Assembly: GCA_009192285.1 (NCBI GenBank)
Contig: WBVU01000016.1
Location: 1,004,186-1,063,799, forward strand
Length of the DNA stretch: 59,614 bases
DNA from: Morchella semilibera
Lineage: Eukaryota > Ascomycota > Pezizomycetes > Pezizales > Morchellaceae
Reading direction: 5' to 3'
Shown here: piece after piece, positions 1 through 10,990 of the stretch
How positions within the stretch are numbered: position 1 is the first letter of the stretch
Layout: each line of letters begins with the position of its first letter
Program-made: the position numbers and the translations under genes
The notes under the pieces: model-generated
What the model saw: only the letters and a program-made list of their open reading frames with translations
What the model was told of the DNA's origin: nothing
The model's database searches: none

Positions 1-180
1 TAATCCTCCCCACCATCTTCGCTATTCTACATTACCAATCCATCACGCAATCGAACCTCCTAGAACCTAATGACGACAGCCTCCACCTCGTACTCCCCAC
101 TCTCGCTTATCATTACCTTAACAACCACAATCGTGCATCGCCTACCGAACTGTCGGGACGACTGCCAAGACGCCGGGACA
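1..180 (-). repeat. LTR-A copy A1, cut by window edge
   Basis: Terminal 180 bp of an LTR-A repeat in reverse orientation, ending in ...GCCGGGACA at 180 (sense start TGTCCCGGC). It is very similar to the end of copy A16 near the right edge of the window. The rest lies outside the window. It abuts an LTR-D copy directly. Confidence 0.85.
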
Positions 181-587
181 ACGGGGTTAAGCGAGGCAAA
201 CGAATTCAGGACACGGTGATACCAAGGGGCACAACCGATAACGAGGACAGGACGAAGAATAGAACCAAGAGTATATTTTATATCAGGACAGGAGGAGAAA
301 CCGAGCCGAAGAGAACTAACAGGAACCTAAAGGGAAAGGTTGATAACAGGAGGTTGCGTAAGGAAAGAAGGAAAGAAAAGACAAAGGAAATCCCAACCCC
401 TATATATAGCATATGCTTACATCAATGACTAATCCATATCACAGAAACCCATAGAAACCCATAGAGGGGAAACCTCCGAACCGTAACCGATCTACATACT
501 AAACTCCGATATAGCCAACCCGAAGAATCCCGACACCATTACTAATTCCTTTCCACCGAGTCCCGAACATACCAATCATGCCGTGAC
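181..587 (-). repeat. LTR-D copy D1
   Basis: Reverse-oriented LTR-like repeat sharing landmarks with D2 and D3: GAGGTTGCGT followed by an A/G-rich tract, a TATATATAG box (sense on the minus strand), repeated CCATAGAAACCCATAGA words, and the end ...ATGCCGTGACA at 587. The left terminus appears to lack its first four bases relative to D2 (TATCACGG). It is wedged between two LTR-A copies with no visible target duplication, which suggests rearrangement. Confidence 0.6.
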
Positions 588-1198
588 AGTGACGGAGTAG
601 CCCGACGCAGAGTAGAAGATGACAATGATGATGCAGAAGGACTCGAGGAGCACAGCCTACGCGACCAGGAGACCGACGAAGGCAGAGCCAACACCGGGCA
701 GACACAAGCACAGGCACCGGCGAAGGCAAAGGCAAGGGCACAAGATCGAAGAGCAGAGAAAGTGAGGGCCGGATGGACCTCAATGAGAACAATGAGAGGT
801 ACTATGAGTTTTCCTCTTACAGAGGACTGGATCTTGTAGGCGAGGAACTATGGCTTGGAAATAGGAGTATATTCCTATGTATCGAAATAACAGGAAGACG
901 AGACAGAGAGGAAAGAAAGAAAGAACTAAGAAAAACATCTATACCCACTATTTAACACCTCTCCTGCACCAGTCCACTATGACTCATTCATCAGCTCATA
1001 GAAACCCATAGAAATCCGTCGCATCCACATCTCGTATTCGTCCCCACAACCTCTGCTATTTACATTACAAATCCATCACACCATCAAACCTCCTAGAACC
1101 CAGTGAAGACACCCCCTCCCTCGCTTAACAATACCTAAACAATTACAACAGCGGTTCCACTACTGAACCCTCGGGATCGATGCTCAGACGCCGGAACA
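588..1198 (-). repeat. Solo LTR-A copy A2
   Basis: Near-complete 611-bp LTR-A in reverse. It starts AGTGACGGAG (consensus TGTGACGGAG) and ends GCCGGAACA. It carries the family's (GGCAAA)-like tract near 715-745 and the TATA-like CTATTTAAC near 949 (sense GTTAAATAG). The flanks (LTR-D at left, decayed gene at right) give no 5-bp duplication, so this copy probably sits at a recombination junction. Confidence 0.85.
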
Positions 1199-3025
1199 AG
1201 AACGCCAACGCCTTCGCAGTATGGAGCACCAGAGCCTGACTTCATTAATGAACATGCAGCAGAGGCCAAGTCCGTAATCAAGCATGTGGAATACCTTCTC
1301 GGACGTTATACATTGTTCGAGGAGCTTTGACCTCAAGCTGATTCTCTTAGTATTAACGTCCATCGGTTTTGGAATGAGGCAAACGACGATTTTAATCCAA
1401 GTCTACCAATGACTAAGTTAGCTAAGGGCGACGTGAGTGCCTCGCGCCTTTTGGAGGGCTTAGTGAGCTTTCGCTAACTTCTTCCATTAGGTTCAAATCA
1501 ATTGTTCGTGGGTGAGATCTGTGACGGAGTAACTTGACGCAAAGAAGAAGATGACAATGATGACGCAGAAGGACTTGAGGAGCACAGCCTAAGCGACGAG
1601 GAGACCGACGAAGACAAAGGTAACACCGGACAGGCACAAGCACAGGCACCGGCAAAGACAAAGGCAAGGGCAAAGGCACAGGGGCATGGAGCAGGGAGAG
1701 TGAGGACCGAATGGACCTCAACGAGAACAATGAGAGGTACCATGGGTTTCCTCTTGTCAGAGGATCGAGTATTCGGTACGAGAGGCTATGGCTTAGAAAT
1801 AGGAGTTGATTCCCATGTACCGAGATAACAGGAAGACGAGACGAAGAGAAAAAAAAGAAGGAACTAAGGAAAACATCTATCCCCGCTATTTAACACCCCT
1901 CCTTCACCAGTCCGCTATGACTCACACATCACCCCGTAGAAACCCGTAGAAATCTGTCGCTGCCACACCTCGTATTCCTCCCCACCATCTCCTGCTATTT
2001 ACATTACAAATCCATTACGCCATCGAACCTACCAGAATCCCATAACGACACCCCCCTCCTTAATTCACCCCTTCCTCGCTTAGCAATACCTTAACAATCA
2101 TAATAGCGATTCGACTACCGAACCCCCGGGACCAATGCCAAGACGCCGGGACAAGATCGCACCTTGTTTTTACAGTGAAGGACTGCATGTCGAAGGATCT
2201 TTTGTATGGCTTGAGCGAAGAGAAAACGCCAGAGGCAAAGGGTAAGAAGATGTCCTTTCTCCTCGAGAATGAACGTTCTATAAGCAATCCTGATAATTAT
2301 ACTGTAAGAGCTCTCTCCACCGTTCCATGAGACTTCGGCAAGGTGCTCACGGCCACTAGACAGGCCGGCTTCACTTTTGGGACCCGGAAATTGTAGAAGT
2401 AAGATTTCTAAAATATTACAAAGGTGATAAAATGCGTGGGGCCAAGGATCCTGATTTCATTGATGATATATCTCAGGCGTTTATCAGCCTAGTTTCCACC
2501 GCAATCTGGTTTATCTTACGATCTTGGAAAACAGGCATATACGTCGAAGGGTTGAACTTCAATCCGCATCAGAATCCGGATATCATGAGTAAGGCACACC
2601 AAGCCCTCTAAAAGGCTTCTTTTGACCTCGGGATACCTCCAGCTACGTATAACAGGATGTTAAGCACATGGGGAAGAGAAGCAAGGAGAACCAGGAGTGC
2701 ACACTGGAAGTAATACGAGAATCAATTCGCGAGAAGGTAAATAAAAAAGTCTCAAAGAGCCTTATCTATATACTAACAAGTCTTTTAGGTCAATGAGTTA
2801 AGAGGGCATGAAGAGGTTATATCCAGAGTCGGCCTGGAGGAGGGTGATGTTCACTAGCAATTAGCTGCGGATATAGCCGCATGGAGAGCTGCAAAGGTGC
2901 GCGGGAAGAAAGGGAAGGCATCAGTAGCGATTGAGAGAAGTGGTTTAGGGGGCGTGGGCATGGCGAAGGCGGGAGAGGCATTTCAAGAGCCTCCTTCCGC
3001 CTCGACAGTTGATATGTGATTTTGG
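1199..3025 (+). pseudogene. Decayed intron-containing gene, tentatively DUF6532-like
   Basis: Between and beyond LTR-A copies A2 and A3 the plus strand keeps a readable but broken protein. One stretch (1220-1330) reads PEPDFINEH...VEYLLGRYTLFEEL then a stop. Another (about 2395-2735) reads KDPDFIDDISQAF, SLVSTAIWFILRSWKTG and LGIPPATYNRMLSTWG with in-frame TAA codons. A plausible intron runs from GTAAATAAAA near 2738 to TTTTAG near 2788 with branch CTAAC, followed by VNELRGHEEVISRVG and a C-terminal tail ending near 3019. The pattern VSTAI...L+.WKTG resembles fungal DUF6532 proteins, from memory only. Solo LTR-A A3 splits it. The stops make it a pseudogene. Confidence 0.4.
1520..2153 (-). repeat. 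Solo LTR-A copy A3 with TSD AGATC
   Basis: Complete 634-bp LTR-A, TGTGACGG...CCGGGACA, flanked by perfect 5-bp duplications AGATC at 1515-1519 and 2154-2158. This copy fixes the family's termini. It interrupts the decayed gene spanning 1.2-3.0 kb. Confidence 0.93.
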
Positions 3026-3525
3026 CGGAGGACTCTTATTTTGATGTATGGTATGAATAATCAAAGTGGATATTGAGGTATCAGTAGTTTAGTAATAGTT
3101 TGAAAGTCCTTGGAGATATTGGGAGAGCCCAGGAGATTGGCAGGAATTACAGGAGAGCTTGCGAGGTTTCGCTTAATCCTCCAGAAATATCAGGAGGGCT
3201 TGGGGAGCCCTCACGAGAACGCCCTGCTCATCCTTGGGCTTGTAACAGAGCGTCTCTGAAGCCTCTCTAAACAAAAACCTCTTACTAGTGTGGAGGTCTA
3301 CGATATCATCTCGCAGCCTCTTGAGAGAGAATAACAAAGCCTCCAGAGGGCACCAGAAGAGCGCCGCTTAGCATCAGGAGAGCCTGCTAAGCCTTCTTGA
3401 AGGCTCAGGAGGCTTCCGCAAAGGCTCAGGAGGCCCTCGTATGGGCAGGTAAGCTCCTGGAGATCGAAAGTTTGATGGGTGTCTCCGAACGTCTCCCACA
3501 CCTCCCGGGCCTCAGGTAGGGTCGA
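3026..3525. other. Gene-free, AGGAG-rich stretch
   Basis: No coding region is supported. Between about 3110 and 3460 the words AGGAG, CAGGAGG and GGCTCAGGAGGC recur irregularly, for example GGCTCAGGAGGC near 3403 and GGCTCAGGAGGC(C) near 3424. It reads as degenerate short repeats. The 112-aa minus-strand reading frame over it looks like a by-product. Confidence 0.5.
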
Positions 3526-4183
3526 TGTCCCAGCGTCTTGGCATGGATTCTGAGGGTTCGGTAGCCGAAGCGCTGTTGTGGTTGTTAGAGTAATGTTAAG
3601 CGAGGAGGGGGTATGCTGAGAAGGAGGTGTCGTCATTGGATTCTAGGAGGTTCGATGGCCTGATGGATTGGTAAGTTGAATGCAAATAGTAGAGATGGTG
3701 GGGAGGAATACGAGGTGTGGTTGCGATTGATTTCTATGGGTTTCTATGGGCTGATGTATGAGTCATAGCGGACTGGTGGAGCAACGGGGTCAAATAGCAG
3801 GTATAGATGTTTTCCTTGGTTCTTTCTTTCTTTTCTCTCTGTTTCGTCTTCCTGTTATCTCGGTACATAGGAATCTACTTCTATTCTTAAGCCATCGCCT
3901 CTTGCACCACAAGATTCTGTCCTTTAAAGAGGAAAGCCATAGTGCCTCTCATCGTTCTTGTTGAGGTCCATCCGGTCTTCACTCTCTCTGTCCTGCGGTC
4001 TTGTGCCCTTGTCCTTGCCTTTGCCTTTGCCGGTGCCTGTACTTGTGCCTGCCCAGCATTGTTCCTGTCTTCCTCGGTCTCCTCGTCACGTAGACTGTGC
4101 TCCTCGTCACGTAGACTGTGCTCCTCGAGTCCTTCTGCGTCATCATTGTCATCTTCTACTTTGCGTCGGGTTACTCTGTCACA
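3526..4183 (+). repeat. Solo LTR-A copy A4 with TSD GTCGA
   Basis: Complete 658-bp LTR-A, TGTCCCAG...TGTCACA, with perfect duplications GTCGA at 3521-3525 and 4184-4188. The TATA-like tract is followed by a pyrimidine-rich run (TTCTTTCTTTCTTTTCTCTCTG, 3819-3841), typical of a fungal LTR transcription start. A 24-bp stretch (CTCGTCACGTAGACTGTGCTC...) is tandemly doubled at about 4080-4130, which explains the extra length. Confidence 0.93.
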
Positions 4184-4202
4184 GTCGAATATGCTTGCTG
4201 AT

Positions 4203-4578
4203 GTACCGAACCCTCGGGACCGCTGCCAAGACACCGGGACATATATACTGAGATAATAGGAAGACGAGACAGAGAAGAAAGAAAGAAAGAAACTAAAGAA
4301 AAAGTCTTTTCGCGCTATTTAACACCCTCCTCTGCCAGTCCGCTATGATTCATACCTTTGTCCATAGAATCCCATAGAAATCCATCGCAACTACATCTCG
4401 TTCCCTTCCCAACATCTTTTCTAATTATATTACAAATCCATCACGCCATAGAATCTCATAGAACCTAATGACGGCACCCCAACCTTATCGCATCCCCCCC
4501 TCGCTTAATATTCCTCCGTTAGTCACATCAGCGCTTAGACGACTAAACCGTCAGAACCGATCCCAAGACGCCGGGACA
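4203..4578 (-). repeat. LTR-A copy A5, rearranged fragment
   Basis: Two LTR-A pieces in reverse orientation. The terminal 39 bp (ends CCGGGACA at 4241) are joined directly to a second piece that starts mid-LTR (TATATACTGAGATAATAGG) and runs to CCGGGACA at 4578. The first half of the LTR is missing. It lies just downstream of oppositely oriented A4, so the two form a broken inverted pair. Confidence 0.75.
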
Positions 4579-5620
4579 TTTTCTTAATTATTTAATCAAG
4601 CCAATTTACTTTACTTTTGTTAGTTTTGTTGTCGCGATAATGTGAGTTGGTGGTTATAAGTGTGCAACAGTATCCTACGAGGATCTGGACGGAATCAAAA
4701 GAGAGGTTGAAGTTAAATTTCTTCAGTCTCTTGAAACCTCTTTATATCTAGATAAGTTTTATATTTTCAACGGAACTGTTATTTTGATAGCTGGAAGAAA
4801 ACCAAAGGTATGTTTTAATATTTATTATTTCTTTCAATTTTTCAAGTTGAAAAACTGTTAGTATATACTATCAAACGTAACAAATCAACTATTGTATTAG
4901 TATACACTCTTACGCAATTTGGAGTTATTCAAAATGTGATCAGGAAGTCATACCAATTGGAATTCTTGATATATAACCTCAACCGTTACGAGATGTCCGA
5001 TCTCAAATTCATTGATCAAATTGGTACATTAAAATACTTTGAAGGACAGATGTATCAATATGAAGGAAAATTACGAAATGATATACTTGTAAGTTTTTAC
5101 TTGAATAAATAACGTAATACCAAGAATAATGAAAAATTTTGATATCAAATCACCACTATTTTCAAAACTTGCACCTTATCTAAACTCCGGAAATATTCTT
5201 GATATTGCATTGAAATATCAATATGAATACGAAGGTGATCGAGGTAAATTGTTAGAGATATCTAATAATTTAAAAATATTGCTAACATATATTAGCGTAT
5301 GGACATATACTTTTAATCAACTTTACTCACAACATCATACCAAAAGATGATAAAGTAACTTTTTTCCAAACTCCAAAAGCCAAACGAAAGCCCTCAGGCT
5401 TATGAAGACATATAATAACATCAGCTATATCTGATTCTCCTAAACAAGCATCAGGAAGATTTTCCAAGTTTAAGAAGATTATTTGGGTATCAGGAGACTC
5501 AAAAGACTCCAGTCACAAATGGTAAAGCTTGTTGATGAGCTCGAATAAAAATCAAAAAGGAAAGTCCATCATTTTCATCTTCATATGCAAGTTCTGATAA
5601 AATCATTTCTCCCGACTCGG
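4579..5620 (+). pseudogene. AT-rich decayed element, segment 1
   Basis: Markedly AT-rich compared with the flanking LTRs. Plus-strand coding traces include GYKCATVSYEDLDGIKREVEV (about 4650-4790), then a probable intron starting GTATGTTTTAAT near 4808, YNLNRYEMSDLKFIDQIG and YEGKLRNDIL (about 4970-5090), GTAAGTTTTTACTT as a second donor near 5091, and a 73-codon frame at 5129-5350 (KNFDIKSPLFSKLAPYLN...). I do not recognise the fold. The sequence continues beyond LTR-A copies A6 and A7 in segments 2 and 3, so this is one element broken by later insertions. A MITE-like relic (GGAGACTC...TTGTTGATGA) lies at about 5500-5545. Confidence 0.4.
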
Positions 5621-6263
5621 TGTCCTGGCGTCTTGGCATCGGTCCCAATAGTTCAGTAGTCGTAGTGCTGTTGCGACAGATAGAGTTATGTTAAGCGAGG
5701 ATGAGGTGACATGAGGTGAGATGAGGTGAGGTTATTGTCATTAGGTTCTATGAGGTTTGGTTGCAGAGAGGATTGGTAATAGGAATTAGCGAGATGGTGG
5801 GGAGGAATACGAAGTGTGGTAGCGAGGGGTTTCTATGAAGTTCTATGAGCGAATGTGTGAGTCATACCAGACTGGTGGGGGAGAAGTGTTAAATAGCAAA
5901 GATAGATGTTTTCCTTAGTTCTTTCTTTCTTTTCTCTCTGTTTTGTCTTCCTGTTCTCTCGGTACATAGGAATCTATTCCTATTCTCAAGCCATAGCTCC
6001 CCGTACCCAAAGATTCTTTCCTCTAAAAAGAGGAAACCTATAGTACCTATTATCGTTCTCGTTGAGGTCCATCCGGTCCTCACTTTCTCTGCCCCGCGCT
6101 CTTGTGCCCTTGCTCTTGCCTTTGCCTTTGCCGGTGCCTGTGCTTATGCCTGCCCAGCGTTGTTCCTGTCTTCGTCGGTCCCCTCGTCGCGCAGGCTGTG
6201 CTCCTCGAGTCTTTTTGCGTCATCATTGTCATCTTCTACTTTGCGTCGAGTTACTTCATCACA
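5621..6263 (+). repeat. Solo LTR-A copy A6 with TSD CTCGG
   Basis: Complete 643-bp LTR-A, TGTCCTGG...CATCACA, flanked by perfect CTCGG duplications (5616-5620 and 6264-6268). The frame of the AT-rich host element resumes immediately after it. Confidence 0.93.
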
Positions 6264-6385
6264 CTCGGATCCTTCTGCTCCATCACAATATAAAATACAG
6301 ACCGGAACTCAACTCAATCAACCAAAAAATATATCTTTGAGCCCTATTTACGACAGTCCTTTGTCAGAATCTTTTGAATCATCTA
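6264..6385 (+). pseudogene. AT-rich decayed element, segment 2
   Basis: A short host segment between A6 and A7 with a readable frame including APSQYKIQTGTQLNQPKNI and LSPIYDSPLSESFES. It joins in reading sense to the sequence after A7 (TTVSSNTGRLSNTTPEG...). It is Ser/Pro/Asn-rich, like a disordered linker. No family is assigned. Confidence 0.4.
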
Positions 6386-8026
6386 TGTGACAGAGTAACT
6401 GTTACGGGATTTGGAGACAGGAAGACCAGCAAAGCCTCCCTATGCTACTAAAATCCCAATTGGTGCCCCAGAGAGGTACAGTGGTGCCAGTATGGGCCAG
6501 GTTACGGAGTTGCGGAATTACCAGTTAAAAGACACGTTTTCAACCCCGAGAAAATCTCCTAGAGTGTTAAAGCGCCGGCGCAGCAACTTAGGACACCGGT
6601 GGGTATATGAGGGGGCAGCAGTTCAAGTTTGGGATCAATCGGACCAAAACTGATCAAATGGCAAAGGTTTTGGGAAAGCTGACGCTGGTAACTTCTCAGG
6701 GAAAGGTAAGACTACCCGACACCTCCGGTACCTAATCGTTGATAGTCCTAATGTTGAGCCATGCTCCTATGTGATAGATAACGATCAGGGAAAGAGTTGG
6801 CGAACTACTTGTGAAGTCGAAGGCCCGCCATGCTGCGGGGTGACCGCGGGGAGGAGTCGTACCAAGGTATCAGAGGTGACTTCGGCATCCCCTGAGGCGA
6901 AACGAAAAAACTGGATGCATGGCAGTAGCGCGATTGTAACATAAGGGTTAAAAGGCTTGTGAACGTTCCGTTGGATGTTTTGTTTTCTTCGCGATTATCA
7001 CGGTCTTCCTGGTTCTCCCACATATTTTTGTAAGAATCTTAGTCCGCGTGACATTTCGCGGGATATAAAATACGAGTTGTCATTCTTCGACTTTTGTTTG
7101 AAATCATCATCGACGTAAGGAAAGGAGTTAACGATATTAAATCTATACCTCTATTCTATACGCTCTTAGTGATCCCCTTTGAAAAATCTAACCTGAACCC
7201 AATCTTCCGTGTAGCATACCCCATCTAAAACAACCTTTCTATACTCGGTCCGGACTAGCGTCGGACCCCGCGGAGATTCTAGTTTAACCGTTTAGGACTG
7301 AAGTGACCCCGTTCCGTTTTTTGCTGGCCTTGTGGCGTATGTTAGCGTTTCGGACTCTGAGCTCTTTACAGTACTACTCTGGTAGCCCGGTGCGACACCC
7401 TAATAGTAATATAACGCAAAGAAGAAGATGACAATGATGATGCAGAAGGGCCCGAGGAGCACAGCCTGAGCGACAAGGAGACCGACGAAGACAAAGGCAA
7501 CACCGGGCAGGCACAAGCACAGGCACCGGCAAAGGCAAAGGCAAAGGCAAAGGCACAGGGGCACAGAGCAGGGAGAGTGAGGACCAGATGGACCTCAACG
7601 AGAACAATGAGAGGAACTATGGATTTCCCCTTATCAGAGGATCAAGATTTGGTACGAGAAACTATGGCTTAGAAATAGGAGTTGATTCATATGTACCGAG
7701 ATAACAGGAAGACGAGACAGAGAGAAAAGAAAGAAAGAACTAAGGAAAACATCTAGCCCCGCTATTTAACACTCCTCCCCCACTAATCCGCTATAACCCG
7801 CACATCTGTTCATAGAAACCCATAGAAACCTTTCACACCCACACCTCGTATTCCTCCCCACCATCTCCGCTATCTACATTACAAATCCATCATGCCATCG
7901 AACCTCCTAGAATTAAATGACGACAACCTCCTTTAGCACACCCCCTCCTCGCTTAACCATTCCTAAACAATTGCAACAGCGCTTCGACTACCGAACCCTC
8001 GGGACCGATGTCAAGACGCTGGGACA
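6386..8026 (-). repeat. Solo LTR-A copy A7 with TSD ATCTA, split by LTR-C
   Basis: Reverse LTR-A whose first 14 bp (TGTGACAGAGTAAC, 6386-6399) are separated from the remainder (7411-8026) by a 1-kb LTR-C insertion. Perfect outer duplications ATCTA flank the whole (6381-6385 and 8027-8031). Removing LTR-C plus one copy of its duplication leaves about 630 bp, the family length. Confidence 0.9.
6400..7405 (+). repeat. Solo LTR-C copy C1 nested in LTR-A
   Basis: A 1006-bp repeat starting TGTTACGGGATTTGGAGACA and ending GCGACACCCTAATA, flanked by GTAAC (6395-6399) and GTAAT (7406-7410), a 5-bp duplication with one C/T difference. A second copy lies in reverse at 42488-43427. There is a GGGTATATGAGG promoter-like motif near 6600. 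No internal element for this LTR was found. Short frames inside it are not credible genes. Confidence 0.85.
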
Positions 8027-9421
8027 ATCTACTACAGTCAGTTCAAATACGGGAAGACTCAGCAACACTACTCCTGAAGGGACTTTCTTCAATCCGATAT
8101 CACAATTAGGCAGGCCAATCAATACTCAACAACTTGAAGTTGAAACTATAGAACTTTCAGGTTTAAGCAAAGATCAATCATTATGTTCTGAATCTCCGAA
8201 TGTTGATAAGAGTAGAAATTTCGAGAGGGTTCATTGAGAGAAATCACTAAGTATATCTCCTCTTTTGAATATCGTTGAAAATCCTATTCAAGAACAAGTA
8301 TTCTTCAAGTTGTCAGTACAAATTGAAGGAACTGATGATAATACTGTATATGGACAAAACTTAAACACTATTACGACTTGTTCAAAAGGAAAAAGAAGGG
8401 CAGCAAATTAGTTTTTATTTATTCAAGTTCTATTTATATTTCTGATATGTATTTCCAATTAAGTTTTTTTCAATACTATATTTTTTGTTGGGTTTTTCTT
8501 TCACTTACTTAAGTTCTTACAATTGCAAATACTTTTATAATTCTTTTTCAAATGATATATTTATATATATTATGTAACGTTGCTAATGTTTTGCAATTAT
8601 TAGCTTTCGTTTTGAAAATACGAGAACTGAAATGATATCATTTTGAACCTATATTTAAGTTCCTCAAAGCTGTGAATCACAATATTCCGAGACCAATCCT
8701 CAACGTAGAATTTGAAATGGCGTTTTCGTACCTGCCGATAATTTGTTGCCATTTGATAAAGGACTAGTTTCTTCCTACTCCTATATACAAAATGAGAACC
8801 AAATCAATCATGCAGTTTTCAATTAAAACGATAATACGACGTTAATGTCTAATACGATTACAGCTAAATCTCGAAACTCATCCATCAGAAGTTACTATAC
8901 TATCTTTTGTCCCTAATCGTTTATTCAAGAACCTCATTCGGCGTTTTGAGTTGAAATACGATAAATCATTTCCTCAATATCCATGCGCTTTTTGTACAAT
9001 ACTCCTATTGCAAAGAAGTATTAAATGGATTTGACACGACTATATTATACAATATCCATTAAAATCAGTTCTCCAATACAATATTATCATCAAAATAAAG
9101 AGCGGAGTTGAGTGTGTTGCTGTATGTCACTCTTGCAAAATCATACTCCGTTCATGACCAAATGCTGGCCCATGGCCATCTGAGCTAACAGATATTCATC
9201 AATATTCACGTATTTTTCTGTCGCCAATTACCTTACAAACAAATTTGGGTTGTACTCAAAGTCATCAACAAACTCATAATCCATATTCTACGTATCGAAC
9301 ACTTACAGGTAAAATAAATACAACTCGAAATCCACAGACAATTGCTCTATATACCAGTTGTATAGGAGTATATTTGGAAAGTTCAAGAAATCGATTTGAC
9401 TAAGGATATAATCTGGAACAT
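8027..9421 (+). pseudogene. AT-rich decayed element, segment 3 (Helitron-like N-terminal traces)
   Basis: The first part (8027-8411) continues segment 2 with one in-frame TGA and ends ...CSKGKRRAAN and a stop. About 8412-8640 is AT-rich non-coding. From about 8880 a second broken frame shows FVPNRLFKNLIRRFELKYD, YPCAFCTILLLQRSIKW, VAVCHSCKI, PNAGPWPSELTDIHQYSR and NPQTIALYTSCIGVYLE. The order (Cys-x2-Cys pair, then PWPxEL...) resembles the region preceding the Rep domain in fungal Helitrons. That is recollection, not a search result. Solo LTR-A A8 interrupts it and it resumes at 10499. Confidence 0.4.
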
Positions 9422-10498
9422 TGTCCCGGCGTCTTGGCATTAGTCTCGAGGGTTCGGTAGTCGAAGCGCGGTTATGATTGTTTAGGTATAATTAAGCGAG
9501 GAAGGAGTGTGTTGAAGAGGGGGTGTCGTCATTGAGTTCTAGAAGGTTCGATGACTTGACGGATTTGTAATGGAAATAGAAGGGATGGTGGGGAGGAATA
9601 CGAGGTGTGGATGCGATGGATTTCTATGGATTTCTATGAGCCGATGATTGAGTCATAGTGGACTGGTGGAGGTGAGGTGTTAAATAGCGGGCATAGATGT
9701 TTTCCTTTCTTTTCTCTCTGTCTCGTCTTCCTGTTATCTCGGTACATAGGAATCTACTCCTATTTCCAAACCATAGTCCCTCATACCAAAGATCTGTCTT
9801 CTAGAAAGAGAAAATCCATAGTACCTCTCATCGTTCTCGTTGAGGTCCATCCGGTCCTCACTCTCCCTGCCCTGCACCCTTGTGCCCTTGCCTTTGCCTT
9901 TGCCTTCGCCGGTGCGTGTGCTTGTGCCTGCCCGATGTTGCCCCTGTCTTCGTCAGTCTCCTCGTCGCTGAGGCTGTTATCACGGAGCAGGGCGTGTGTG
10001 GGGTCGAGACTTGCCAAGGTATATAACACCAAACCAGAGCGGGACGAGGCGGACGAGGTAAAGCGGGAAGCCGAAGCGAGGCGGAGGTTATTAAATCACT
10101 AGGAGCAATGAGCGAAGCAGGAACTAGAAGAGGGCACTCGAAGTCCCAAAGTTGCATTGCCTAGTTGACAGGAAGGTTGCGTGAAGAAGAAAGGAAAGAA
10201 AGGAAAATCCTACAAGCGAGGGAGAGAGCTTCCTATATATAGCCCCGAAATCGCTTCGCTGACTCATACCATAGAAACTCATAGAATCTCAAGAAACACC
10301 CCTTATTAGAAATACATGCGCAATATTGACTCATAGAATCCCTGCAACAGAACCTCATAGAACATCCTAGAAAACCTCTGACTAATCCTTCTTCCTGCAA
10401 CATCACTAAGTACGCTCCACGCCGTGATAGTTGTGCTCCTCGGGTCCTTCTGCGTCATCATTGTCATCTTCTTCTTTGCGTCGGGTTACTCCATCACA
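9422..10498 (+). repeat. Solo LTR-A copy A8 with TSD AACAT, split by LTR-D
   Basis: LTR-A from TGTCCCGG to CATCACA with perfect outer duplications AACAT (9417-9421 and 10499-10503). A 452-bp LTR-D copy is inserted at 9978. Without it and its duplication the LTR is 620 bp. Confidence 0.92.
9978..10429 (-). repeat. Solo LTR-D copy D2 nested in LTR-A
   Basis: A 452-bp insertion bounded by TATCACGG and CCGTGATA (8-bp inverted termini, probably once TGTCACGG/CCGTGACA). Flanks are GCTGT (9973-9977) and GTTGT (10430-10434), a 5-bp duplication with one C/T change. The promoter (TATATATAG at about 10233) and purine tract put sense on the minus strand. The 141-aa frame at 9677-10102 spans the A8/D2 junction and is not a gene. 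Confidence 0.8.
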
Positions 10499-10990
10499 AA
10501 CATCTTGAACGAGCAAGAGTATAGTTGTTGGAGAATAATCTTTTATTTCAGGGATATGATGTAAAAAGAGAATTAGCACTTGATACATTTCCAATTGTTA
10601 CTCTTTATCAAGGAGATCCAACAACTCAAGAGCAATTACTTGTAGGATCTTTGGAATCGGATAAGTTGACAATCAACACCAAATTGGGATAAACCGAACT
10701 GATCTAGCATTAGAAGCATTACTCTCTCCTGTTCTTTATCCTTGGGGTCATGGCCAGTACATAGATCAAAAGCCTTTCAATTCAACATATCGGCAAACTA
10801 TGCTTTCAGATGCTAAAAGCAAATCGAATTCAATTGATTCAATTTTTCGATATGACCATTATTGGAGTCCTTGGATATATATGGAAATTGAAGCTATATA
10901 AATCTTTCAAAATCATTGTTGGATTCAGGAAAATTATAAAGAGAGGACATTGAATCAACGTCAAATAGCGGTAGAACTACTACAGCAAAG
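10499..10990 (+). pseudogene. AT-rich decayed element, segment 4 (Helitron-like)
   Basis: Continues segment 3 after A8: VKRELALDTFPIVTLYQGD, then a frame with LALEALLSPVLYPWGHGQY, FRYDHYWSPWIYMEIEA and ENYKERTLNQRQIAVELLQQ. The phrase LL(F/S)PxLYPWGxG is the landmark I associate with the Helitron_like_N region (LLFPxGxxG). No Rep HUH motif or PIF1 helicase is visible in the window. Frameshifts and stops are frequent. LTR-A A9 begins right after. Confidence 0.4.

Noticed and set aside
773-955. Opposite-strand LTR-A frame MDLNEN(D/N)ERYYGF...
   Set aside because: Recurs only in LTR-A copies and is truncated at different points. No start context or domain.
9677-10102. 141-codon frame
   Set aside because: Fusion across the junction of LTR-A A8 and the inserted LTR-D copy, so it cannot be an ancestral gene.
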